Below are positions 10,981-21,651 of a stretch of 64,000 nucleotides of DNA, one piece after another. Both the position numbers and the translations under genes were made by a program. Each line of letters starts with the position of its first letter. Position 1 is the first letter of the stretch. The DNA is from Delphinapterus leucas (taxonomy: Eukaryota > Chordata > Mammalia > Artiodactyla > Monodontidae): positions 6,198,460 to 6,262,459 of the forward strand of contig NW_022097993.1 in assembly GCF_002288925.2 (NCBI RefSeq). Reading direction: 5' to 3'. Below the pieces are notes generated by a model. The model searched no databases. It was not told the origin of the DNA and saw only the letters and a list, made by a program, of their open reading frames with translations.

Positions 10981-12169
10981 TAATCTTGTTCTGATGTATG
11001 GATTTTGAAGGCTGTATATACTTATTAAAATTTAGGAAAATCTTCCACTCTATAACTAATAATTAATACTAATCTATATAATTGAATGAACTATTAATTC
11101 ACTCTGGTAACAACACTTTACTTTGTGGATTAAGGAATATTTATAAAGGATAAACTCAGAGCACATAAAATTCATTTTCCATTATCCTACACCACTGTGA
11201 AGTTTGAGATCATCAGGCAAAAACAACCCAACATTCCCCTACCTGACTCAAATCTTCTCTATTACCTTCCATTTCAGAGGGGAAAAAAAAAAAAAAAAGG
11301 ATAATGCCTCCAATCGTGCCGTGGATGCCACCTGGCCCATCTTTCTCTGAGAACTTGCTCTTGAAGGATTTTCCCACCTCTCACTTCTCAGATCACATCC
11401 TCTCAAAGGACTCGTCTCACAGTTTATAAATACGTGCACATGCCCTCTACTTAAACAACAACCTTTCCGTATTTTTGTTACTTTTTTCTTCAAGTACAAT
11501 CTTATCTGCTTCCTTCCTTTTTCTGCCAAACTTTACAAAAAAGCACACTAGCAAATTCCTATATTTTTCATTTACCGAAATCCAATATATATTCTCATTT
11601 GCTGTACTAAAACTGTTCTCCCAAAGCCATCAGTGACCTCACAGCCATCAAGTCCACTGTCTTCTTCTCACTTTCAACTTTCTCTGTAGCACTCAACTGT
11701 GTCAACAGCCTGCTTGCATCAAAACTCCCACTTTCGGTTCACTATAGGCATTTCTGCTCCCATGTCCCCTCTCTCTTCTTTGTGGATACTCTGTCTCCTA
11801 ACACCAACTAACTCCCTTGTCAGTTTCATCCAGGCTCATGATTTCAGTACCAGCTGGGTGTTGATAATTCCTATCCATCTACGCATCGCTCTTATTTATC
11901 TCTCAAGGTCAGTCCCACTGCTTCAACTACAACCCCACATTTTTTACTGAACTAAATACATTTCCTTCGTGGGGACACCATCCTCCTGAGCCCTAGGCTG
12001 AAAACATTTCCACACCCTTAACACCTCACTCTCCCTCGATTGCCCACACGTAATCAATATTCATTCTGCCTTCATAACAGCTTTAACATCCATTTCGTCC
12101 ACCTTTTTCTCACCACCACTATCTTACTTTAGGCCCCTGTTGAGTCCTCACCTGGAACACTGGTGAAGG
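10981..12169. other. Low-copy DNA, possible diverged L2-like stretch
   Basis: A 16-nt A run is present at about 11283. The pyrimidine-rich 11600-12170 part is loosely like L2 or L3 3' sequence, but I cannot anchor it. No exon is recognised. Confidence 0.4.
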
Positions 12170-12330
12170 CTCCAAATTGTCTCTATTTCTCTCCCTCCAC
12201 ATTCTGTTTTATACACGCTGCCAGAATCCTCTAACACCCTAGAAAGACTTCAATGACCCCCTATTATGAAATGAAGTCCAAACTCCTTATTCCGACATTT
12301 TATTCTCTCCATTAACTGCTATGTACTTAG
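12170..12330 (+). repeat. L2-like ancient repeat
   Basis: It contains CACGCTGCCAGAATCC, a diverged AATGACCCCCTATTATGAAA and AAGTCCAAACTCCTTATTCC. This is the complementary strand of the repeat class at 7230-7720. Confidence 0.45.
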
Positions 12331-12462
12331 ATGCCACGCTACCAGTCTTACAAAAATCGGCCTTCTCGATTTGGTTTCTGCTTTTGCTTAAACTCAATGA
12401 CTCAAGGTTCATTACCAATAAAGGAGCAGTTTGGCCTCTGATTAATGATCAGATAGTTCATC

Positions 12463-12991
12463 TGTTAAAGAAAAACATTCATGACACTGGTCAAAAGACC
12501 AGTGAGTCAGACTTTATTCAGGGGGACTGTTGTGATAGATACAGGGACAAAGGAGTTTTGCAGCAGGGAAGAGAGATTGGGCTCAACTCCAAATACAATA
12601 AGGAAAAGTGGGAATTAATGGCCAGGAACTATAAAGGAGCAGGGTGGCGGTCAGTGGATGGAAAATTACTAAGCGGAAACGTGGCAGTTGGCGGGGATTC
12701 TGGCTAAGCCAACCTAGCGGGACTCTTGCTGAAGGCAGGCCTGGGCTATCACACAGCACCTGGGGATGGTGGAGGAAGAGGAACTTGAGCACATATTGAG
12801 AGTGACTGGACACCAAGGGTGGGGGCATCCTGGCTACACTGACAAAGCAGGATTGTTCTTAAAATTAACAAGGCAGAAACAGACGTGGAAGCCCAAAGTC
12901 AGGGCCTGATTGAGAAGAGTTCAGAAGAGTCTGAGAAGAGTTTGGTCAAGGAGAAGGTCTTGGTCAGTCTTAGCTGAGTCAAATACTAACA
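12463..12991 (-). mobile_element. LTR-like element (529 bp, TGTTA...TAACA)
   Basis: The segment begins TGTTA and ends TAACA, the short inverted TG...CA ends expected of LTRs. On the minus strand an AATAAA signal lies about 50 bp from its 3' end (TTTATT at 12513-12518). A perfect 8-bp hairpin follows it (CACTGGTC/GACCAGTG, 12485-12504). There is no internal retroviral sequence, so it would be a solo LTR. A flanking target duplication is not obvious, so the borders are tentative. Confidence 0.5.
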
Positions 12992-13929
12992 ACCTTCAAA
13001 AATGATCCCCATGTCTCATTTTTCGAAGACCAAGAAATGTTTTCAATTAAAGCTCTTCCATTGGCAAGTTTAATTATTCTTTTCTGCAAGAGAACTGGCT
13101 TCTTATCACACACTCGAGTGCAAAGCTTTGCTCTGTGTCTTTGTCTAGCTGGAAGGGTAATAATTCAAACATGTACCTAATTTGAAATGCATCCTTTTCC
13201 TAGTTTTCTAATGAAAATAAAATCTTAACTTACATGAAAAACTTTGCCATTGAGACATACTTCTGTGCTCACAAAGACAATTAGCTAATAACAAAATATT
13301 GCTTATTTATTTGGTAATAATATTTCATGAGTTAATCTATGAACTTAGAGGTAAAATTATTGATAAAGTACCAATGTTTATGAGCTAGAAATCCACCAAA
13401 AATATATAAATTCTAATTCTCCAGAACGTTGGCTAATTCCAAACGAGTCAGTATTAGATACTGAAATTTAAAAAACATTGTAAACAGCAAATTTGACAAG
13501 AACACAAATCACTCCAAGGAAAATGTTCTCCCTTTCTGCCTGATATTAGACTAAAACAGAGGAAGGTGAGTGAACTGAACCGTCAGCCCCACAGACCACT
13601 TTCTCACACTACACAGGATGATGCTTTCAGGCTCTCCAGGGTATTTTCAGCTCTACCAGCCCTGTCTTGGTCCTCACATTCCTGGCTCTAAGCCTGAGCC
13701 TAGCAATGGTGGGTACAGAGCTGCTTTCTTAGTACAGCTGTTCCTAATATGATTCAGTTGGGCATGGAGGAAACACTTTGCCTTCGTAACCAGAAGAAGT
13801 CTTTCTTTGACCCCAATTCTTAATACTGAGCAATTTTTTTGCTTCCTAATATTTGTAAACTTTACAAATCACATGTAGTATGTGGGCCTGAAAAGAAATA
13901 TTTTACCATTACACTTTGACAAGCATTGG
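12992..13929. other. Low-copy DNA
   Basis: No repeat, exon or RNA gene recognised. Confidence 0.45.
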
Positions 13930-14140
13930 TGGGTCACCCAGTAAAGGTCTGTCGAGAAAACACTGGCCATGGAGCTGGAAGACCCAGCGTGAATCCCGGT
14001 GCTGCCACGTTTCAGCTCAGTGACCAGCATGTCACATGCCTTCTTTGATCTTCAGTTTCCTCAGGTGTAAAACAGAGGTAACCACTCTCTCAGGTAAGAG
14101 CTCTGATGCCAGTAAAAAGTGAGACACTACATGAGACAAG
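13930..14140 (+). repeat. MIR SINE
   Basis: The order CATGGAGCTGGAAGACCCAG, GAATCCCGGTGCTGCCACGT, GATCTTCAGTTTCCTCAGG and GTAAAACAGAGGTAACCAC is the MIR consensus order, on the plus strand. Confidence 0.75.
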
Positions 14141-15290
14141 CTTTTTGTGAAAACCGTAAAGCAATACACAAATGTAAGGTATATTTTTTCGGAAGCCTCA
14201 GAAAATCCCTCCTTACAAAACCAGGCTCCTCAGGCCACATTCAAATCTTCTGGAAACTCATACTTCTCAGGTTGAAAAAACATCTAGCTCTGTGTGTGTC
14301 TGTACAAAACTGAAAAGCAAATGCACTTTGATTGACTAATAGCTGTATAACTTTGAAGAAAACTGAGCTAAAATAGGACTTAGGTAATATTAAGGTGAAA
14401 CTGAGCAATATTAGAAGCAAGAAGTTCTGCTAGGTTTCAGCTTAAGGAGACAAAAATATGAAATAAAATACATATTTCTCTCAAAATCCCTACAGAAGTT
14501 AAATTTATTGGTGTCAGCAGACACGTCTAAAACTTATAGATCACTTAAGGACCAGCTATAATCTTCTTGGAGAAGAAGAAAACTTTCATTTCTTTCTCTC
14601 CAAATCACCTCTTCTCTCATATGGCAACATCCTTCCTGAATTAGAAAGCCAATGGTGCATTCCTTTTCTTCCAATAATTAATATACCTCTCTCTCTATTT
14701 TTCTTAAATCAAGCCACATCCACTTATAGTGATGTGGCTAAGTCTGCAGACGAGAGAGATCTAGTCGATATTTACATATCCATCATAAATAGAAAGCATG
14801 ACACATGCATATGTCTGATTAATTGAAGCTAATCAAATATCTAGTCATTCGATACAGGACTACACCGGAAAGCACTGGTTGGCAATAACGGCTACAATCT
14901 TAACACTTGAAGGAAAGGACTCACTGTTGGACTACCACTACAGAAGACGTTAGAAGCAGGACTAATCTTAACGAAAAGATGAAATTAAACTTTCCCTCCA
15001 GCTCTTCCACTTTTATGTCTTTCTTCCCCTACAGCACTTTCATACTATTCTCTGTCCAGATAATATAATAACACACACACACACATTTAAACACACACAC
15101 CCCTACCATGACTCTTGTTAAATGCCATAAAAATCTCTGTCGACCTCCTTTCAAACACAGCTGTTTTAGCATCACTTAACTATCTTCTGCTTATTGCAAT
15201 GCCCACACAAATATAAAAGGTAAATATAATATTAATATCCATTAATATTTTAAACATTTATGCATATATAAATTAAATATATTAACTAAC
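14141..15290. other. Low-copy AT-rich DNA with a CA repeat
   Basis: No exon is recognised. A short broken CA microsatellite lies at about 15071-15102. The last 9 bp (15282-15290) are the left target-site copy of the SINE that follows. Confidence 0.5.
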
Positions 15291-15322
<32 letters not shown>

Positions 15323-15509
15323 ATGCGGGCCTCTCACTGCTGTGGCCTCCCCCGTTGTGGAGCACAGGCTCCGGACACGCAGGCTCAGCGGCCATGGCTC
15401 ACGGGCCCAGCCGCTCCACGGCATGTGGGATCTTTCCGGACCGGGGCACGAACCCGTGTCCCCTGTATCGGCAGGCGGACTCTCAACCACTGCGCCACCA
15501 GGGAAGCCC
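15291..15509 (-). mobile_element. CHR-type SINE, short form
   Basis: A T run (15291-15317, the poly-A tail) is followed by the reverse complement of the short CHR body. The head is GCGCCACCAGGGAAGCC. The probable target-site duplication is TTAACTAAC at 15282-15290 against TTAGCTAAC at 15510-15518, one mismatch. Open frames on both strands here are SINE shadows. Confidence 0.93.
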
Positions 15510-15518
15510 TTAGCTAAC

Positions 15519-15774
15519 TTTTATATTCTTATAATTAAATATATTAATTATATATTAAATAACTTTTAAATCTAAAATGCCAACTCTCTGGTAGTGGCTT
15601 TCATGGACTGTGAGAGTCTAAGTGCAAAAGACATATGTAATGATAAAAACATAGATAGACAGACAGATACAGACTGCTAGACAGATGACAGCCAAGCAAC
15701 CGGAAATTAACTGCATATATGTCTGTGTATGTTTCTATATATATCTGTTCCATTTTGGGGGAGGAGACCCTCTG
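15519..15774. other. AT-rich spacer between SINE and L1
   Basis: Short low-copy AT-rich sequence with a GATAGACAGACAGATA-like simple stretch near 15650-15680. Confidence 0.5.
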
Positions 15775-15791
15775 TATCATGCTACTTTAGA
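15775..15791. repeat. Target-site duplication of L1, left copy
   Basis: TATCATGCTACTTTAGA lies at the 3' end of the minus-strand L1. It matches 16 of 17 bases at 21635-21651. Confidence 0.9.
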
Positions 15792-16135
15792 ATTTTATTT
15801 TATTTATATTTTTTTATACAGCAGGTTCTTATTGGTTATCCATTTTATACATATTAGTATATATATATGTCAATCTCAATCTCCTAATTCATCCCACCAC
15901 CACCACCCACTCCCTGCCCCACTTTCCCCCTTGGTGTCCATACGTTTGTTCTCTACATCTGTGTCTCTATTTCTGCCTTGCAAACCGGTTCACCTGTACC
16001 ATTTTTCTACATTCCACATATATGCGTTAATATACGATATTTTTTTTTCTCTGTCTGACTTACTTCACTCAGTATGACAGCCTCTAGGTCCATCCACATC
16101 TCTACAAATGAACCAATTTCATTCCTTTTTCTGGC

Positions 16136-19100
16136 TCAGTAATATTCCATTGTATATAGGTACCACATCTTCTTTATCCATTCATCTGTCGATGGGCATT
16201 GAGGTTGCTTCCATGACCTGGCTATTGTAAACAGTGCTGCAATAAACATTGGGGTGCAGGTGCCTTTTTGAATTATGGTTTTCTCTGGGTATATGTCTAG
16301 GTCGTGGGATTGCTGGGTCACATGGTAATTCTACTTTTAGCTTTTTAAGGAACCTCCATGCTGTTCTCCATAGTGGCTGTATCAATTCACATTCCCACCA
16401 ACAGTGCAAGAGGGTTCCCTTTTCTCCACACCCTCTCCAGCATTTGTTGTTTGTAGATATTTTGGTAATGCCCATTCTAACCAGTGTGAGGTGATACCTC
16501 ATTGTACTTTTGATTTGCATTTCTGTAATAATTAGTGATGTTCAGCAGCTTTTCATGTGCCTCTTGGGCCATCTGTCTGTCTTTGGAGAAATGCCTATTT
16601 AGGTCTTCGGCCCATTTTTTGATTGGGTTGTTTATTTTTTTAATATTGAGCTACACGAGCTGTTTATATATTTTGGAGATTAATCCTTTGCCCATTTGTT
16701 TGCAAATATTTTCTCCCATTCTGAGGGTCGTCTTTTCATGTTTATAGTTTCCTTTGCCGTGCAAAAGCTTTTAAGTTTCATTAGGTCCCATTTGTTTATT
16801 TTTGCTTTTATTTCCATTTCTCTAAGAGGTGGGTCAAAAAAGATCTTGCTGTGATTTATGTCAAAGAGTGTTCTACCTATGTTTTCCTCTAAGAGTTTTA
16901 TAGTGTCCAGTCTTACATTTAGGTCTTTAATCCATTTTGAGTTTATTTTTGTGTATGGTATTAGGCAGTGTTCTAATTTCATTATTTTACATGTAGCTGT
17001 CCAGTTTTCCCAGCACCACTTATTGAAGAGGCTGCCTTTTCTCCACTGTATATCCTTGCCTCCTTTGTCATAGATCAGTTGACCATAGGTGTGTGGGTTT
17101 ATCTCTGGGCTTTCTATCCTGTTCCATTGATCCATATTTCTGTTTTTGTGCCATTACCACGCTGTCTTGATTACTGTAGCTTTGTAGTATAGTCTGAAGT
17201 CAGGGAGCCTAATTCCTCCAGCTCCGTTTTTCTTTCTCAAGATTGCTTTGGCTATTTGGGGTCTTCTGTGTCCCCATACAAATTTTAAGATTTTTTGTTC
17301 TAAACGTTCCATAAAAAATGCCATTGGAAATATGATAGGAATTGCATTGAATCTGTAGATTGCTTTGGGTATAATACTCATTTTCACAATATTGATTCTT
17401 CCAATCCAGGAACATGGTATATCTCTCCATCTCTTTGTGTCATCTTTGATTTCTTTCATCAGTGTCCTATAGTTTTCTGAGTACAGGTCTTTTACCTCCT
17501 TAGGTAGGTTTACTCCTATTATTTTATTCTTTTTGTTGCAATGGTGAATTGGATTGTTTCCTTAATTTCTCTTTCTGATCTTTTGTTGTTAGTGTAGAGG
17601 AATGCAAGAGATTTCTGTGCATTAATTTTGTATCCTGCAACTTTACCAAATTCATTGATTAGCTCTAGTAGTTTTCTGGTGGCATCTTTAGGATTTTCTA
17701 TGTATAGTATCATGTCATCTGCGAACAGTGACAGTTTTACTTCTTCTTTTCTAACTTGGGTTGCTTTCATTTCTTTTTCTTCTCTGATTGCCGTGGCTAG
17801 GACTTCCAAAACTATGTTGGATAATAGTGGCAAGGGTGGACATCCTTGTCTTGTTCCTGATCTTAGAGGAAATGCTTTCAGTTTTTCACCATTGAGAATG
17901 ATGTTTGCTATGGGTTTGTCATATATGGCCTTTATTATGTTGAGGTAAGTTCCCTCTATGTCCACTTTCTGGAGAGTTTGGATGTTGAATTTTGTCAAAA
18001 GCTTTTTCTGCATCTATTAAAGTGATCATATTGTTTTTCTTCTTTAATTTATTAATATGGTGTATCACATTGATTGATTTGCATATATTGAAGAATCCTT
18101 GCATCCCTGGGATAAACCCCATTTCATTATGGTGTATAATCTTTTTAATGTGTTGTTGGATTCTGTTTGCTAGTATTTTCTTGAGAAAATTTGCATCTAT
18201 ATTCATCAGTGATATTGGTCTGTAATTTTCTTTTTTTGTAGTATCTTTGTCTGATTTTGGTATCAGGGCGATGGTGGCCTTGTAGAATGAGTTTGGGAGT
18301 ATTCCTTCCTCTGCAAATTTTTGGAAGCGCTTTAGAACAATGGGTGTTATCTCTTCTCTAAATGTTTGATAGAATTAACCTGTGAAGCCCTCTGATCCTG
18401 GACTTTTGTTTGTTGGAAGATTTTAAATCACAGTGTCAATTTCAGTACTTGTGATTGGTCTGTTCATATTTTCTATTTCTTCCTGGTTCAGCCTTGGAAG
18501 GTTATACCTTTCTAAGAATTTGTCCATTTCTTTCAGGTTGTCCATTTTACTGGCATAGAGTTGCTTGTAGTTGTCTCTTAGGATGCTTTGTATTTCTGCG
18601 GTGTCTGTTGTAACTTCTCCTTTTTCATTTCTAATTTTATTGATTTGAGTCCTCTCCCTCTTTTTCTTGATGAGTCTGGCTAAAGGTTTATCAATTTTGT
18701 TTATCTTCTCAAAGAACCAGCTTTTAGTGTTATTGATCTTTGCTATTGTTTTCTTTATTTCTATTTCATTTATTTCTTTTCTGACCTTTATGATTTCTTT
18801 CCTTCTGCTAACTTTGCATTTTGTTTGTTCTTCTTTCTCTAGTTCCTTTAGGTGTAAGGTTAGGCTGTTTATTTGAGATTTTTCTTGTTTCTTGAGGTAG
18901 AATTGTATTGCTATAAACTTCCGTCTGAGAACTGCTTTTGCTGCATCCCATAGGTTTTGGATCATCGTGTTTTCATTGTCATTTGTCTGTAGGTATTTTC
19001 TGATTTCCTCTGTGATTTCTTTAGTGATCTCTTGGTTATTTAGTAACATATTGTTTAGTCTCCACGTGTACGCTTTTTACATTTTTTCCCTCTAATTGAT

Positions 19101-19773
19101 TTCTAATCTCATAGCGTTGTGGTCAGAAAACACGCTTGATATGACTTCAATTTTCTTAAATTTACCAAGGCTTGATTTGTCATGTGCACTTGAGAAGAAA
19201 GTGTAATCTGCTGTTTTCGGATGGAATCTCCTATAAATATCAATTAAGTCTATCTGGTCAATTGTGTCATTTAAAGCTGTGTTTCCTTATTAATTTTCTG
19301 TTTGGATGATCTGTCCATTGGTGTAAGTGAGGTGTTAATATCCCCCACTACTGTTGTGTTACTACTGCCAATTTCCCCTTTTAGAGCTGTTAGCATTTGC
19401 CTTATATATTGAGGTGCTCCTATGTTGGGTGCATATATATTTATAATTATTATATCTTCTTCTTGGATTTATCCTTGATCATTATGTAGTGTCCTTCCTT
19501 GTCTCTTGTAACAGTCTTTATTTTAAAGTCTATTTTATCTGATATGAGTATTGCTACTCCAGCTTTCTTGTGATTTCCATTTGCATGGAGTATCTTTTTC
19601 CACCCCCTCACCTTCAGTCTGTATGTGTCCCTAGGTCTGAAGTGAGTCTCTTGTAGACAGCATATATATGGGTCTTGTTTTTGTATCCATTCAGCGAGCC
19701 TGTGTCCTTTGGTTGGAGCATTTAATCCATTCACATTTAAGGTAGTTATCGATATGTATGTTCCAATTACCAT
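16136..19773 (-). pseudogene. L1 ORF2 pseudogene (endonuclease/reverse transcriptase)
   Basis: ORF2 normally encodes the nicking endonuclease and reverse transcriptase of L1. The endonuclease start is intact in frame at 19773 (ISITTLNVNGLNAPTKGHR and CCLQETHF are present) down to about 19450. The linker region is open at 19049-18423. Reverse transcriptase follows in several frames: 18206-17919 has [12 protein letters not shown], then 18013-17519 has the catalytic FADD at 17725-17714. The C-terminal cysteine motif (C-x3-C-x7-H-x4-C) lies at 16442-16389. The frame changes near 17950, 17500, 17145 and 16310, and a TGA sits at 16138-16136 directly after the MEYY motif. It cannot make a working protein. 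Confidence 0.93.
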
Positions 19774-19831
19774 TTTCTTAATTGTTTTGGGTTTGTTTTT
19801 GTAGGTCCTTTTCTTCTGTTGTGTTTCCCAC

Positions 19832-20733
19832 TTAGAGAAGTTCCTTTAGCACTTGTTGTGGAGCTGGTTTGGAGGTGCTGAATTCTCTTAGCTTCTGCTT
19901 GTCTGTAAAGTTTTTGATTTCTCCGTCAAATCTGAATGAGATCCTTGCCGGGTACAGTAATCTTGGTTGTAGGTTCTTCCCTTTCATCACTTTAAATATA
20001 TCATGCCACTCCCTTCTGGCTTGTAGAGTTTCTGCTGAGAAATCAGCTGTTATCCTTATGGGGGTTCCCTTGTATGTTATTTGTCATTTTCCCTTGTTGC
20101 TTTTAATAATTTTTCTTTGTCTTTAATTTTTGTCAATTTGATTATTATTGTGTCTCAGGGTGTTTCTCCTTGGGTTTATCCTGCCTGGGACTCTCTGCAC
20201 TTCCTGGACTTGGGTCACTATTTCCTTTCCCATGTTAGGGAAGTTTTCGACTATAATCTCTTCAAATATTTTCTTGGGTCCTTTCTCTCTCTCTTCTCCT
20301 CCTGGGCCCCCTATAATGCAAATGTTCGTGTGTTTAATGTTGTCCCAGAGGTCCTTTAGGCTGTCTTCCTTTCTTTTCATTCTTTTTTCTTTATTCTTTT
20401 CTGTGGCCGTGAATTCCACCATTCTGTCTTCCAGGTCACCTAGCCATTCTTCTGCCTCAGTTATTCTGCTATTGATTCCTTCTAGTGTATTTTTCATTTC
20501 AGTTATTGTATTGTTCATCTCTGTTTGTTCTTTAATTCTTCTAGGTCTTTGTTAAACATTTCTTGCATCTTCTCGATCTTTGCCTCCATTCTTTTTCCGA
20601 GGTCCTGGATCATCTTCACTCTCATTATTCTGAATTCTTTTTCTGGAAGGTTGCCTATCTCCACTCCATTTAGTTGTTTTTCTGGGGTTTTATCTCATTC
20701 CTTCATCTGGTACATAGTCCTCTGCCTTTTCAT
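19832..20733 (-). pseudogene. L1 ORF1 pseudogene (RNA-binding chaperone)
   Basis: ORF1 of L1 encodes a trimeric nucleic-acid chaperone with a coiled coil, an RRM and a C-terminal domain. The start is at 20733 (MKRQRTMYQMKE) and is followed by TGA at codon 13 (20697-20695). The coiled-coil and RRM part is open in another frame from 20518 to 20123 (NNTITEMKNTLEGINSRITE; later ICIIGGPGGEE). The offset between these frames fits a deletion of about 4 bp near 20530. The C-terminal end (KELL, then TAA at 19834-19832) is present after further damage. The length matches a normal ORF1 of about 300 codons. Confidence 0.9.
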
Positions 20734-21634
20734 TTTGTCTATCTTTCTGTGAATGTGGTTTTCGTTCCACAGGCTGCAGGATTGTAGCTCTTCTTTCTTC
20801 TTCTGTCTGCCCTCTGGTGGATGAGGCTATCTAAGAGGCTTGTGCAAGCTTCCTGATGGGAGGGACTGGTGGTGGGTAGAGCTGGGTGTTGCTTGCTGGG
20901 CAGAGCTCAGTAAAACTTTAATCCACTTGTCTGCTGATGGGTAGGGCTGAGTTCCCTCCCTGTTGGTTGTTTGGCCTGAGGCGACCCAGCACTGGCGCCT
21001 ACAAGCCCTTTGGTGGGGCTAACGGCGGACTTCGGGAGGGCTCATGCCAAGGAGTACGTCCCAGAACTTCTGCTGCCAGTGTCCTTGTCCCCCTGGTGAG
21101 CCACCACTGCCCCCTGCTTCTGCAGGAGACCCTCCAACGCTAGCAGGTAGGTCTAGTTCAGTCTCCTATGGGGTCACTGCTCCTTCCCCCCGGGTCCTGA
21201 TGCACACACTACTTTGTGTGTGCCCTCCAAGAGTGGAGTCTCCCTTTCCCCCAGACCTGTCAAAGTGCCGCAGTCAAATCCCACTAGCTTTCAAAGTCTG
21301 ATTCTTTGGGAATTCCTCCTCTCATTGCCAGACCCCCAGGTTGGGCAGCCTGACGTGGGGCTCAGAACCTTCACTCCAGTGGGTGGACTTCTGTGGTATA
21401 ATTGTCCTCCAGTTTGTGAGTCACCCACCCAGCAGTTATGGGATTTGATTTTATTGTGATTTCGCCCTTCCTACTGTCTCATTGTGGCTTCTCCTTTGTC
21501 TTTGGATGTGGGGTATCTTTTTTTGGTGAGTTCCAGTGTCTTCCTGTTGATGATTGTTCAGCAGTTAGTTGTGATTCTGGTGGTCTCGCAAGAGGGAGTG
21601 AGTGCACATCCTTCTACTTCGCCAACTTGAACCC
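20734..21634 (-). promoter_or_regulatory. L1 5' UTR (internal promoter region)
   Basis: About 900 bp of GC-rich sequence lie between the insertion boundary and ORF1. L1 5' UTRs carry an internal pol II promoter, and this copy is complete at its 5' end. Whether it still has activity cannot be seen from sequence. Plus-strand frames over it (for example 21044-21301) are incidental. Confidence 0.75.
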
Positions 21635-21651
21635 TATCACGCTACTTTAGA
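21635..21651. repeat. Target-site duplication of L1, right copy
   Basis: TATCACGCTACTTTAGA lies directly outside the L1 5' end. It matches 16 of 17 bases at 15775-15791. Confidence 0.9.

Larger units (their letters stand above)
15792..21634 (-). mobile_element. Full-length but inactive LINE-1
   Basis: A 5843-bp L1 runs on the minus strand from a 5' end beginning GGGTTCAAGTTGGCGAAGTA (21634) to a 3' UTR ending in an A-rich tail (15792). In order it holds a GC-rich 5' UTR (about 0.9 kb), ORF1, a short inter-ORF spacer, ORF2 and the 3' UTR. The 17-bp target-site duplications at 15775-15791 and 21635-21651 show it was inserted as one piece by target-primed reverse transcription. Both frames are broken, and the duplication carries one mismatch, so it is not recent. 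Its 5' UTR and 3' UTR are of artiodactyl/cetacean type. Confidence 0.95.

Noticed and set aside
15685..16077. 130-codon plus-strand frame
   Set aside because: It is antisense to the L1 3' UTR and rich in low-complexity residues.
20148..20555. 135-codon plus-strand frame
   Set aside because: It is the antisense shadow of L1 ORF1.
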